Of a stretch of 64,000 nt of DNA, positions 51,215-60,290 are shown in pieces. This DNA is from Nitratireductor aquimarinus (GTDB lineage Bacteria > Pseudomonadota > Alphaproteobacteria > Rhizobiales > Rhizobiaceae), in NCBI RefSeq assembly GCF_017255295.1, contig NZ_JAFKDE010000002.1:682001-746000 (forward strand), given 5' to 3'. A model generated the notes under the pieces. It did no database searches and was not told where the DNA came from. It saw nothing but the letters and a program-made list of their open reading frames with translations. The position numbers and the translations under genes are program-made. Numbering within the stretch: the stretch's first letter is position 1; each line of letters starts with the position of its first letter.

Positions 51215-54200
51215 ATGGCGACGATTGTTCTGCAGGCTGCGGGTGCGTTTCTCGGCGGCTTTCTCGGCCCTGTGGGCGTGACGCTTGGAACGGCTGCGGG
51301 CGCGCTGGCCGGCTATGTGGTTGACCGCGCATTGCTCGGTGGTCGGCAGCATTATGAAGGGCCGCGTCTTTCGGCGGCGCGTCCGTTTTCCGGAGAGGAG
51401 GGCGCGCCGCTGCCGAGACTTTACGGCACGGTGCGCACCGGCGGCACGCTGATCTGGGCGACCCGTTTTGAGGAAACCAGCACGACCGAGCGCCAGGGCG
51501 GCAAGGGCGGCCCGAAAGTCACCACCTACAATTACTTCGCCAATGTGGCGTTTGCCCTTTGCGAAGGCGAAATCGCAGGCGTGCGGCGGATATGGGCGGA
51601 TGGACGGGAGGTGGACCAGAGCAAGGTCAACATCCGCATCTATCGCGGGACCGATGACCAGATGCCCGATCCGCTCATTGAAGCGAAGCAGGGGGCCGGA
51701 AATGCGCCGGCCTACAGGGGAACGGCCTATGCGGTGATCGACCGCATGCCGATCGATGATTATGGGCGGCGCATTCCGCAGTTTCAATTCGAAGTGATGC
51801 GTCCGGTGGGGGCATTGAACCGGTCCATTGGTTCTGTGGCGCTTATTCCCGGTTCGACCGAATTCGGGCTTTCGCCGCAGGCGGTGAAGATTATGGAACG
51901 GCCGGGGCAGCATGTTCTGGTCAACCGGAACGCGCTATCCGCTGAAAGCGATCTTGAGGCGTCGCTGGATGAATTGCAGGCGCTGTTTCCAAATCTGAAG
52001 ACGATCTCGCTGGTTGTGTCGTGGTTTGGCACGGACCTGCGCGCGGGGAACTGCCAGATCAAGCCCATGGTCGTCTCCCATGGCCATGAAGCGCTTCCGA
52101 ACCCGTGGGGGCCGATCTGGGACATGATGGGCATCCACGCGACGTTCACCCGCCTTCTGTTCGGTAGTGAAGGCGCAAAATGGTGTGTATCGGGTGTCGA
52201 ACGAAACGATGCGCAGATAGTGTCTTCGACCGAGGAGGGCGCGGCCTATGGCGGCACGCCTTCCGACAACACGGTGATGGCTGCGATCCGGGCGATCCGG
52301 GCGCGGGGTCTGAAGGTCTGGCTTTATCCGTTCGTCATGATGGATGTGCCTGCGGACAACAATCTGCCGGACCCGTTCGGTGGCCCCCGGCAGCCAGCCT
52401 ATCCCTGGCGGGGGCGCGTGACCTCGTTTCCAGCACCGGGGCAACCGGCGAGCGCGGACAAGACAGCAGCGGCGGGCGCGCAGGTTCAGGCGCTTCTCGG
52501 CGCTGCGGCTCCTGCCGATTATGTGCGGGACGAGGCGACGATTGCCTTCAATGGCGCGCCGGGGGACTGGGGGTATCGACGCTTTCTCCTGCATTACGCG
52601 CATCTTGCGGCGGCTGCCGGCGGTGTCGACGGGTTTCTCATCGGTTCGGAACTGCGCGGCCTGACGCGGCTGCGCGACGGGACGGGCCAGTTTCCGTTTG
52701 TCGACGGTCTGCGGACGATGGCCAATGAGGTGCGCAGCCTGCTGGGGGCCGGGCCGACCATCACCTATGGCGCGGACTGGAGCGAGTATTTCGGCTACCA
52801 GCCGGCGGATGGCAGTGGCGATGTGCTGTTCAACCTCGATGCGCTGTGGGCGGAAGATGCGGTCGATGCGGTCGGCATCGACAATTACATGCCCCTGTCC
52901 GACTGGCGCGACGAGGATTACGCGGGTGCAAACCCGGACGGGTTTTCGGGGCCGTATGACATTGAGGGGCTGAAGGCCGGCATTGCATCCGGTGAAGGGT
53001 TCGACTGGTATTATGCGAGTGAGGCGGACCGGGCGGCGCGGCGGCGCTCGCCGATAATGGATGGCGCTTACGGCAAGCCCTGGGTCTTTCGTTACAAGGA
53101 TCTGGTGGGATGGTGGTCCAATCCGCATTTCGACCGTCTGGGCGGGATTGAGAAGCCGATGCCGACGGCATGGGTTCCAGCCTCGAAACCGATCATCTTC
53201 ACGGAGATCGGCTGTCCCGCCGTCGACAAGGGGCCGAACCAGCCGAATGTGTTTCCAGACGCCAAATCGTCGGAAGGGGCGATACCCTATTTTTCCAGTG
53301 GCGGACGGTCTGACCTCGCGCAGCATCGTCTTTTGCAGGCGCATTATGCGCACTGGTCGCGTGCGGGGGCACACAATCCGGTTTCGCCCGTCTATCACGC
53401 ACCGATGGTTTCGCCCGAGACGGCTTCGGTCTGGGCGTGGGATGCGCGTCCGTTTCCGGCCTTTCCGAACCGACGGGATGTGTGGGGCGATGGCGAGAGC
53501 TGGTCCTGCGGGCACTGGCTGAATGGCCGGGCAAGTGGTCTGGCCGTCGAGGATCTGATCAACGCCATTATGGCCGATCATGATTTGCCGCCCGCCGAGA
53601 CGGCGTCTGCGGATGGGACATTGACCGGCTACGTCGTGGCCAATCCTTCGACGGCGCGTGCAGCACTTGAGCCGATTACGGATCTGTTCGGCATCGGTGC
53701 GCATGAACGCGCCGGGCAACTGGTGTTCCGGTCCATCGGTGCGGCGGTGAAGGACGCAGAGGAGATCGGCGATCTGGTGATCGAGGGCGATGCGCCGGTG
53801 TTTGAGCGTGTGCGTGATCCCGACCATGCTTTGCCGGCGCGGCTGCATGTCGATTATCGCGATGAGATGAAGGATCATCAGGCGTCTACGGCGGTGGCCG
53901 AGCATGTGGGCGCCAAGGGGCAGAAGACGCATTTCCTGAGCTTTCCGGGTGTTCTGGCGACGCCTGAGGCGCAGGCGCAGGCGACTGGCTGGCTGCTGCG
54001 ACACTGGGCGGCGCGCGAGCAGGCGCAGTTCGCCCTGCCGCCTTCCGAAGGCGGGATCGAGCCGGGGTCGGTCGTCACGATACCGCAGGCGGCAGGGCAG
54101 ACCCGATACCTCGTTACCGAGATCGAGGACGGAACCTTTCGCAGCGTAAAGGCGCGGCGGGTTCACGCAATTCCGGCCCCGGCGGCAAAACCGCTTCCGC

Positions 54201-55174
54201 TGCCGCCCGGTGACGGCGCAGGAGCCAACGAAAGTGCGGCGTTTGCGCTTATGCTCGATCTGCCCTGGCAGCCGGGGATGCAGGGCGCACAGGATGCGCT
54301 AGGCATCGCTGTCCATGCGCAGCCCTGGACACGGCACGTGGTGTTTTCTTCTCCGGAGGAAAGCGGGTTCGAAGTCCGGACGACCATTGAAAAGCGCGCC
54401 ACGATGGGTTTCCTTCCGGAGGCGATTGAGGGCGTGTGCTCTGGCCGTCTCGACAGAGGGCGGAGCCTGACGGTGGACCTCCTGTCGGGTGCTCTTGAAG
54501 CGGTTTCACGATCGCGGCTGCTCAACGGGGCCAATGCCGCTGCCGTTTTCAGCCAGAACGGGGCCTGGGAAATCCTGCAGTTCATGGACGCAGAGGAGAT
54601 TGCGCCGTCCCGCTGGCGTCTGAGCGGGCTGTTGCGCGGGCAATTGGGCACAGAGGATGCGATGCGGGCCGGGGCGCCGCCGGGTGCGGGGTTCGTGCTG
54701 CTTGATCAGGCTGTGGCGAGTGCGGGGCTTCAAGCCGGTGAAATCGGTCTTGAGCGGACGTGGCGCATCGGACCTGCGGGCGAAGATTTTGGCAGTGACC
54801 GCTTCTTCCAGTTGCGCGCATCGGGCGGAACGAGAGCGCTTCTGCCGCTCGCACCGGTTCATCTCAGGGCGCGGGCGTTGCCGAATGGCGACATTTCCAT
54901 TTCCTGGATACGGCGCAGTCGCATCGATGGTGACAGCTGGCTGGGCGAGGACATCCCGCTTGGCGAGGCGAGCGAACAGTACCGTGTCGACATCGCGGGT
55001 GAGGGCGGGGCGGTGGTGCGCAGTGTTTCCTCAGCGGCAGCCCAGTGGGTTTATGAGGCGGCGCAGAGGGCTGCCGATTTTCCGGGTGCTGCGGGGCCGA
55101 TCCATTTCACCGTGCGCCAGGTCAGCGCTCAGGCCGGACCGGGAAACCCGGCCAGCATTGCAGTGACCGTTTGA
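51215..55174 (+). CDS. GTA tail tip/host-specificity protein with TIM-barrel domain (g15)
   Basis: A 1319-residue megatron-like tip protein. The N-terminus (LQAAGAFLGGFLGPVGVTLG) is a Gly-rich hydrophobic segment, followed by a hub domain (ALPRLYGTVRTGGTLIWATR-like start). The middle (about residues 430-760) is a glycoside hydrolase-like TIM barrel (GADWSEYFGYQPADGSGDVL, IIFTEIGCPAVDKGPNQP). The C-terminal third contains the phage tail 3 domain and receptor-binding-like beta domains. It recognises recipient cells. Last major structural gene, six bases after g14. Confidence 0.93.
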   Translation: MATIVLQAAGAFLGGFLGPVGVTLGTAAGALAGYVVDRALLGGRQHYEGPRLSAARPFSGEEGAPLPRLYGTVRTGGTLIWATRFEETSTTERQGGKGGPKVTTYNYFANVAFALCEGEIAGVRRIWADGREVDQSKVNIRIYRGTDDQMPDPLIEAKQGAGNAPAYRGTAYAVIDRMPIDDYGRRIPQFQFEVMRPVGALNRSIGSVALIPGSTEFGLSPQAVKIMERPGQHVLVNRNALSAESDLEASLDELQALFPNLKTISLVVSWFGTDLRAGNCQIKPMVVSHGHEALPNPWGPIWDMMGIHATFTRLLFGSEGAKWCVSGVERNDAQIVSSTEEGAAYGGTPSDNTVMAAIRAIRARGLKVWLYPFVMMDVPADNNLPDPFGGPRQPAYPWRGRVTSFPAPGQPASADKTAAAGAQVQALLGAAAPADYVRDEATIAFNGAPGDWGYRRFLLHYAHLAAAAGGVDGFLIGSELRGLTRLRDGTGQFPFVDGLRTMANEVRSLLGAGPTITYGADWSEYFGYQPADGSGDVLFNLDALWAEDAVDAVGIDNYMPLSDWRDEDYAGANPDGFSGPYDIEGLKAGIASGEGFDWYYASEADRAARRRSPIMDGAYGKPWVFRYKDLVGWWSNPHFDRLGGIEKPMPTAWVPASKPIIFTEIGCPAVDKGPNQPNVFPDAKSSEGAIPYFSSGGRSDLAQHRLLQAHYAHWSRAGAHNPVSPVYHAPMVSPETASVWAWDARPFPAFPNRRDVWGDGESWSCGHWLNGRASGLAVEDLINAIMADHDLPPAETASADGTLTGYVVANPSTARAALEPITDLFGIGAHERAGQLVFRSIGAAVKDAEEIGDLVIEGDAPVFERVRDPDHALPARLHVDYRDEMKDHQASTAVAEHVGAKGQKTHFLSFPGVLATPEAQAQATGWLLRHWAAREQAQFALPPSEGGIEPGSVVTIPQAAGQTRYLVTEIEDGTFRSVKARRVHAIPAPAAKPLPLPPGDGAGANESAAFALMLDLPWQPGMQGAQDALGIAVHAQPWTRHVVFSSPEESGFEVRTTIEKRATMGFLPEAIEGVCSGRLDRGRSLTVDLLSGALEAVSRSRLLNGANAAAVFSQNGAWEILQFMDAEEIAPSRWRLSGLLRGQLGTEDAMRAGAPPGAGFVLLDQAVASAGLQAGEIGLERTWRIGPAGEDFGSDRFFQLRASGGTRALLPLAPVHLRARALPNGDISISWIRRSRIDGDSWLGEDIPLGEASEQYRVDIAGEGGAVVRSVSSAAAQWVYEAAQRAADFPGAAGPIHFTVRQVSAQAGPGNPASIAVTV

Positions 55175-55198
55175 CCATTCAACAAGGGAAGGAAGACG

Positions 55199-55405
55199 AT
55201 GATCAGAAGCAAACCATGGTACCTCTCGCGCACCATCTGGGCGTCTGTGGTCACGATTGCGGCGACGGCGGCGAGTATGCTCGGCTATCCGGTCGGCGAG
55301 ATCGACAGTTCGGCCGTGTCTGAAGGGCTGTTGCAGGCCATCACTGCCATTTCTGGGCTGGTCGCCATTTTCGGCAGGGTTCATGCCCGCAGCACGATTG
55401 CCTAG
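55199..55405 (+). CDS. Small membrane protein, holin-like
   Basis: A 68-residue protein with two hydrophobic segments (TIWASVVTIAATAASMLGYP and LLQAITAISGLVAIFGRVHA) around an acidic loop, resembling short holin-like proteins in phage lysis cassettes (N-terminal WYLSRTIWASVV motif). It follows g15 by 24 bases with AAGGGAAGGAAG as ribosome binding site, and is the last GTA-cluster gene. No endolysin other than g14 is nearby. Confidence 0.7.
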   Translation: MIRSKPWYLSRTIWASVVTIAATAASMLGYPVGEIDSSAVSEGLLQAITAISGLVAIFGRVHARSTIA

Positions 55406-55411
55406 AAAAAG

Positions 55412-55443
55412 TTGCGAAGGCGGGCAATGACCCGCCTTCGCAA
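55412..55443. terminator. Hairpin ending the GTA cluster
   Basis: A perfect 13-bp stem TTGCGAAGGCGGG / CCCGCCTTCGCAA with a CAATGA loop, 7 bases after the holin-like gene. The plus-strand tail lacks a T-run, but the left flank is AAAAA, so it reads as a classical terminator only on the minus strand. It probably ends the GTA transcript and blocks antisense entry. Confidence 0.6.
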
Positions 55444-55511
55444 ACCCAGCGCCCCGTAAAATAACACAGCCGTTCATTTCCTATTCAGGCTGTATGGGCT
55501 ACACCGGATGC

Positions 55512-55778
55512 ATGTTCTGGCATCGTGCAAATAAACCCTTCTTGCTGGTCGCTCTGGCGCTTTTGCCGGTGCTGATCTGGCCGTCCGCAGCCGCCGCCCA
55601 GTCGGGCGTCGATTGCTACTCCGTCGGTTCACGGGTTGCGGCCCAGAATGGCGGGCAACTGGTTCAGGCAACAGCCGAAGACCAGGGTGGAAAGACCGTC
55701 TGCAGGGTGGTCGTGGTCATTCCCGGTGGTAACGGGGAACGCCCGAAACGCGCCGAGTTCGTGGTGCCGGCCAATTGA
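55512..55778 (+). CDS. Small exported protein, FeuN-like
   Basis: An 88-residue protein with a Sec signal (FLLVALALLPVLIWPSAAAA, cleaved near AQS). The mature part has two Cys (VDCYSVGS and KTVCRVVVVIPG) and ends GERPKRAEFVVPAN. Its position directly ahead of a FeuP/FeuQ-like pair, its size and its periplasmic nature match FeuN, the small inhibitor of FeuQ signalling in Sinorhizobium. Identity rests on context and general appearance. ATG 55512 is used; an upstream start at 55494 adds six residues. Confidence 0.6.
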   Translation: MFWHRANKPFLLVALALLPVLIWPSAAAAQSGVDCYSVGSRVAAQNGGQLVQATAEDQGGKTVCRVVVVIPGGNGERPKRAEFVVPAN

Positions 55779-55853
55779 TGCCGCGCGCCCGGGCGAGGCG
55801 TTTGCCCGTGCGTGGCCTTTGAATGACGTGAAACAGGACAAGTCGAGGGGCTG

Positions 55854-56525
55854 ATGCGCATTCTGGTTGTCGAAGACGACAAGGACCTCAACCGGCAGAT
55901 CTGCGAAGCACTGACCGATGCCGGCTATGTGGTCGACAAGGCGTTCGATGGCGAGGAAGGGCATTTCCTCGGAGACACCGAGCCCTACGATGCGGTGGTT
56001 CTTGATATCGGATTGCCGCAGATGGACGGCATCAGCGTTCTGGAGCGCTGGCGTCAGGACGAGCGCAAGATGCCGGTCCTGATCCTGACGGCGCGTGACC
56101 GCTGGAGCGACAAGGTTGCCGGTATCGACGCGGGCGCTGACGATTATGTAACCAAGCCATTTCACATTGAAGAAGTCCTCGCGCGGCTGCGCGCGCTGAT
56201 CCGGCGCGCGGCGGGTCATGCATCGTCTGAACTGCGCTGTGGTCCGGTCCGCCTTGATACGAAAGCCTCGAAGGCGGATGTGGGGGGCGTTCCGCTGAAG
56301 CTGACGTCGCATGAGTACCGGCTGCTGGCCTATCTGATGCACCACAAGGATACGGTGGTTTCGCGCACGGAACTGGTCGAGCACCTGTACGACCAGGATT
56401 TCGACAGGGATTCCAATACGATCGAAGTGTTTGTCGGACGGTTGCGCAAGAAGCTTGGCGATGTGGATCTGATCGAAACCGTGCGTGGCATGGGATATCG
56501 TCTGCGCGAGCCGGGGGCCGGTTAG
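55854..56525 (+). CDS. feuP: OmpR/PhoP-family response regulator, FeuP-like
   Basis: A 223-residue regulator. The receiver domain carries Asp7-9 (VVEDDKDLN), phospho-acceptor Asp51 (VVLDIGLPQMDG), Thr and Lys104-like (TKPFHIEEVL). The winged-helix domain ends VFVGRLRKKLGDVDLIETVR GMGY. PhoP-like sequence and the gene order (small exported protein, regulator, PhoQ-like kinase) point to FeuP, which controls exported glucan and osmoadaptation genes in rhizobia. The kinase starts 9 bases after its stop. Confidence 0.8.
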   Translation: MRILVVEDDKDLNRQICEALTDAGYVVDKAFDGEEGHFLGDTEPYDAVVLDIGLPQMDGISVLERWRQDERKMPVLILTARDRWSDKVAGIDAGADDYVTKPFHIEEVLARLRALIRRAAGHASSELRCGPVRLDTKASKADVGGVPLKLTSHEYRLLAYLMHHKDTVVSRTELVEHLYDQDFDRDSNTIEVFVGRLRKKLGDVDLIETVRGMGYRLREPGAG

Positions 56526-56534
56526 GCCGCCCCG

Positions 56535-57941
56535 ATGGCTGACCATAACAAGCAATCCTATCTGAGGCGCATCCTGTCCCGCTCGCTTGCGGTGCGGGTG
56601 ATTGCGTTTTCCTCTTTCTGGGCAATCATAGCGCTGGTGGTGATCGCCACCATCATCTCTGCGCTGTTCCGACAGGTCTCGGAACGGGGGTTTGACAGCG
56701 TTCTGTCAGCCTATCTGAACAATGTGATCGGTTCTGTCGGCGTGGCCGAGGATGGCGGGTTGCAGGGCAATCCGAACCTCGATGATCTACGCTTTCTGCA
56801 GCCGCAGTCGGGCTGGTACTGGGCGGTTGAGCCGGTGACGGATGATCTGGGGCGGGCGCTGCGCTCGCCGTCCATGGCGACGCCGATCCCTTCGCCAGAC
56901 GCGTCCAGGGTGCCGTTCAATGCGGGCTTTCAACGCAATTACAAGGCGACCGGTCCCGGTGGCGACACGATCCAGGTGGTCGAGGCCGAGTTGGTGGTGG
57001 GCGATCAGGGGCAGGTTGCGCGCTTTCGCGTGATGGGCAACCGCAGCGAGCTGGAAGACGAAATCAGCCGCTTCATTCGCACGCTCTATGGCTATCTCGC
57101 GCTTTTCGGCATTGGCATGGTGGCGATCAATGTCTTCGCCATTCTTTACGGTCTGCGCCCGTTGAACCGCGTGCAGCAGGCGCTTTCCGACATCAGGGCG
57201 GGAACGGCGCAGCGGCTGGCCGGGCCATTCCCCACAGAGATCGAGGCGCTTGCGGATGAGACCAATGCGCTGATCGACAACAACAGGCGCATTGTCGAAC
57301 GTTCACGCAAACAGGTGGGCAATCTGGCGCATTCGCTGAAGACGCCGCTTGCCGTGCTTATGAATGAAGGCGATGCGGTGGGCGGCGAGCGCGGCAAGCT
57401 GATCACCGCACAGGCCAAGGCGCTGCAACAGCAGCTTGACCACTATCTCCAGCGTGCGCGTGCTGCAGCACAGCGCGACAGCCTTGTGTTTCGGACACCA
57501 GTGCAGGCTTCTCTGGAGCGGATGGCGCGGGTGATGAGCAAGCTCAATCCGTCCATCGATCTGCAGGTGGAACTGCCCGACGAGGTGCTGGTCTTTGCCG
57601 GAGAGCGGGAGGATCTGGAGGAGATCAACGGCAATCTGATGGAAAATGCGATGAAGTGGGCCGCAGGCCAGGTGGCGCTGACCCTTGAAGACGGGGGCGA
57701 GCCGGGCGAGGGGCGGGGCCTGCGCATCGTGATCGAAGATGACGGGCCCGGAATTCCCGAAGAGCAGGCGCGCGACGCAGTAAAACGCGGTCGCCGGCTC
57801 GATGAAACCAAGCCGGGAACAGGGCTGGGCCTTGCGATTGTTGCCGACCTGGTGGAAGAATACGGAGGCACGCTTGCGCTGGAGCGGTCTGTTCTTGGTG
57901 GGCTGAAAGCTGTCGTTACGCTGCCACGGGCCGAAGCATAG
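56535..57941 (+). CDS. feuQ: PhoQ-type sensor histidine kinase, FeuQ-like
   Basis: A 468-residue membrane kinase with two transmembrane helices (VIAFSSFWAIIALVVIATII and LYGYLALFGIGMVAINVFAI) flanking a periplasmic sensor of about 150 residues. A HAMP linker follows, then a PhoQ-type H-box VGNLAHSLKTPLAVLMNE with His266. The ATPase domain shows EINGNLMENAMKWA, EDDGPGIP and KPGTGLGLAIVADLV. It pairs with the adjacent FeuP-like regulator and would be restrained by the FeuN-like protein. Confidence 0.8.
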   Translation: MADHNKQSYLRRILSRSLAVRVIAFSSFWAIIALVVIATIISALFRQVSERGFDSVLSAYLNNVIGSVGVAEDGGLQGNPNLDDLRFLQPQSGWYWAVEPVTDDLGRALRSPSMATPIPSPDASRVPFNAGFQRNYKATGPGGDTIQVVEAELVVGDQGQVARFRVMGNRSELEDEISRFIRTLYGYLALFGIGMVAINVFAILYGLRPLNRVQQALSDIRAGTAQRLAGPFPTEIEALADETNALIDNNRRIVERSRKQVGNLAHSLKTPLAVLMNEGDAVGGERGKLITAQAKALQQQLDHYLQRARAAAQRDSLVFRTPVQASLERMARVMSKLNPSIDLQVELPDEVLVFAGEREDLEEINGNLMENAMKWAAGQVALTLEDGGEPGEGRGLRIVIEDDGPGIPEEQARDAVKRGRRLDETKPGTGLGLAIVADLVEEYGGTLALERSVLGGLKAVVTLPRAEA

Positions 57942-58039
57942 AATTGCTTGTTAAGGAAGATCGTCCAAATTAGGCCAAATCGATGCCCTAATCAGGGGCT
58001 CGTAAACGATGAGTGTGTCTCAGGGGATCATCGAGATCA

Positions 58040-58477
58040 ATGAAACTCGCGCCAATCTTCGCTGTAGCGTTCTCCGCAGTTTTATCGGGCTGCCTCAGCA
58101 GCAACATGTCCGGCTCGCAGCTTGAGCCCAATCAGTTCGCGGCGACGCAGACGCCTGCGGACAGCTCTGCCATTCTTGGCATGGAGGGCGGCGGGCTGGT
58201 CGGCGGTGAACTTGGTGACGCCCTGTCGCGACGGCAGAAGCGGCTTGCCATCGAGGCCGAGTACAAGGCGCTGGAAAATACGCCTGCCGGTCAGGATGTC
58301 TCGTGGCAGGATGCCTCGTCAGGACGGGCGGGAACAGTGCGCCCGGCGCAGCCTTACCGCGTCGGTTCGCAGGACTGCCGGCAGTATACCCATGTCATTC
58401 AGGTCAATGGCGGGCCGCGCGAGGCGCGCGGAACTGCTTGCCGCAACGAGGATGGCAGCTGGATGTTGCTCGGCTAA
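58040..58477 (+). CDS. Surface-antigen-like lipoprotein (17 kDa antigen family)
   Basis: A 145-residue outer-membrane lipoprotein candidate. The signal APIFAVAFSAVLSGC ends in a lipobox with the lipidated Cys at about residue 17. A Gly-rich stretch (GGGLVGGELGDALSRRQ) resembles the glycine-zipper of 17 kDa antigens. The C-terminal DCRQYTHVIQVNGGPREARG with TACRNEDGSWMLL is the conserved 17 kDa antigen tail. ATG 58040 gives the signal directly. The same strand continues to ccmI after 170 bases. Confidence 0.8.
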   Translation: MKLAPIFAVAFSAVLSGCLSSNMSGSQLEPNQFAATQTPADSSAILGMEGGGLVGGELGDALSRRQKRLAIEAEYKALENTPAGQDVSWQDASSGRAGTVRPAQPYRVGSQDCRQYTHVIQVNGGPREARGTACRNEDGSWMLLG

Positions 58478-58646
58478 TACATTGACAAGACAGCGCAACT
58501 GGCCTGACTGACCGGTTGTGCCGGTTTCTGAACGTCTGGCATTTTAGGCGTTTGTGCGAGATGTTTGCACAGCGCAACCGTGACTTGCCAAATGGCCGCA
58601 GGCGTATCGAGTTGGCAGCGGGTTTGCCGACCGCTATTTAGGGCTC

Positions 58647-59786
58647 ATGTTGTTCTGGATCCTTGCAGCCTTTTTGACCTTCGTCGCCGCTTTCGCCGTA
58701 TTGCGGCCCTTTGCCGTGCGCAACGGGCAGGCAGACGATGCCCCCGCTCATGATATCGAGGTCTATCGAGACCAGCTCGATGAAGTCGAGCGCGATGCCG
58801 AGCGCGGTCTCATCGGACCGCAGGAGGCCGAGCAGGCGCGTGCCGAAATCGGCCGGCGCATCCTCAAGGCATCCGAAGCGGCCGACAGTCAGGCCGGCAA
58901 GCGAAACGCCAGTCGACGCGTGACGCAGCTGACGGCTGCGATTGCAGTTCTGGCCGTACCGCTCGTCAGTTGGGGGCTCTACGTGTTTACCGGCTCGCCC
59001 AACATGCCGGCGCAGCCCTTTCATGCGCGTGCAACCGAAGAGCCGGCCAATGCCCCGATTGATGAGCTGGTGGCGCGGGCGGAAGCCCATCTGGCCGAAA
59101 ACCCCGACGATGCGCGCGGCTGGCAGGTTCTGGCTCCGGTCTATATGCGGATCGGCCGCTTCGGCGATGCACAGACCGCGTTGCGCAATATCATGCGCAT
59201 ATCCGGCGACAGTGCTGAGATGCAGTCTGGGCTGGGCGAAGCGATTGTCGGTGGCGCACAGGGCATGGTGACGGCGGAAGCCGAAGAGGCCTTCAATGCC
59301 GCCATTGCGCTTGACCCGAAGGAGCCGAGGGCGCGTTTCTTCCTTGGGCTGGCGCTGGCGCAGGATGGCGAAACCGAAGATGCCCAGGCGATGTGGCGTG
59401 AGATGCTGGCTGACCTGCCGGGAGAATCGCCGTGGCGCGTGGCGGCGCGGCAGGCACTGCTGAGCTCGGGTGACACATCGGTGGCAGGCGCAGAAACCGC
59501 GCCAACGGGTCCAAGCGATGAGGATGTGGCTGCGGCAGCCGAACTCTCCCAGGCTGATCGTCAGGACATGATCGAAGGCATGGTTGCGAGCCTCGACGCC
59601 AAGCTGCAGGAAAACCCGGATGACATGGATGGATGGCAGCGTCTCATTCGTTCATACATCGTGCTGAAGCGTCCGGAGGACGCAAAGGCCGCTCTGGAGC
59701 GAGCTTTGGCAGCCCTTGGGGCCGATGCGCCCGAGAGCCAGGAATTGAAAGCCTTCGCCGATAGTCTCGGCATCAAAAGCGAGTAG
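58647..59786 (+). CDS. ccmI: Cytochrome c maturation protein CcmI (CycH)
   Basis: A 379-residue protein with two N-terminal membrane helices ([20 protein letters not shown] and [18 protein letters not shown]) and a periplasmic TPR domain ([40 protein letters not shown]). It holds apocytochrome c for haem attachment by CcmF and CcmH. First gene of ccmI-ccmE-ccmF-ccmH; the cytochromes at 15.8-17.3 kb are likely clients. Confidence 0.93.
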   Translation: MLFWILAAFLTFVAAFAVLRPFAVRNGQADDAPAHDIEVYRDQLDEVERDAERGLIGPQEAEQARAEIGRRILKASEAADSQAGKRNASRRVTQLTAAIAVLAVPLVSWGLYVFTGSPNMPAQPFHARATEEPANAPIDELVARAEAHLAENPDDARGWQVLAPVYMRIGRFGDAQTALRNIMRISGDSAEMQSGLGEAIVGGAQGMVTAEAEEAFNAAIALDPKEPRARFFLGLALAQDGETEDAQAMWREMLADLPGESPWRVAARQALLSSGDTSVAGAETAPTGPSDEDVAAAAELSQADRQDMIEGMVASLDAKLQENPDDMDGWQRLIRSYIVLKRPEDAKAALERALAALGADAPESQELKAFADSLGIKSE

Positions 59787-59793
59787 GTGTGAC

Positions 59794-60228
59794 GTGACAC
59801 GGAAACAGAAAAGACTGGCCGTCATCGCAGGCGCAATCGGTTTTCTGGGGCTCGCGACAGGGCTCACACTCTATGCGCTGGGCGAGCAGACGTCGTATTT
59901 CTATATGCCGGGCGACCTTGAAGAACGGCCGGTTGCGGCGGGTCAGCGCATACGTCTGGGCGGTCTTGTGGAGAAGGGCTCCATTCAGCGCGGCGACGAC
60001 ACATATGTGCGTTTTGCGGTCACGGATGGAACCGAATCCGTGGCGGTGCAGTATTCCGGCATTCTTCCGGACCTCTTCCGCGAAGAGCAGGGGGTTGTGA
60101 CCGAAGGCGCCTTCGATCAGAATCGCAACTTCGTTGCTGATACGGTGCTTGCCAAGCACGATGAGAACTACATGCCGCGGGAAGTTGCAGACAGCCTGAA
60201 GGAAAAGGGCGTCTGGAAAGAAGATTGA
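59794..60228 (+). CDS. ccmE: Cytochrome c maturation haem chaperone CcmE (CycJ)
   Basis: A 144-residue periplasmic protein anchored by one helix ([20 protein letters not shown]). It carries haem covalently on His122 in [13 protein letters not shown], with the nearby Tyr as a haem ligand. The beta-barrel shows [12 protein letters not shown] and [16 protein letters not shown] 59794 is the start, 7 bases after ccmI. Confidence 0.95.
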   Translation: MTRKQKRLAVIAGAIGFLGLATGLTLYALGEQTSYFYMPGDLEERPVAAGQRIRLGGLVEKGSIQRGDDTYVRFAVTDGTESVAVQYSGILPDLFREEQGVVTEGAFDQNRNFVADTVLAKHDENYMPREVADSLKEKGVWKED

Positions 60229-60290
60229 ACGCGGCTGATCCTTTACACTGAAGTTTCTCCGCAGACGGCTTGATTGGAGCGTACCGGATA

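Noticed and set aside
51935-54166. Minus-strand open frame of about 740 codons opposite the GTA tip gene
   Set aside because: Composition is Arg/His/Pro-rich shadow sequence; the plus-strand tip protein is a clear family member.
38218-55443. Interpretation as an intact temperate prophage
   Set aside because: No integrase, repressor, replication genes or attachment repeats; gene order is that of Rhodobacter-type GTAs.
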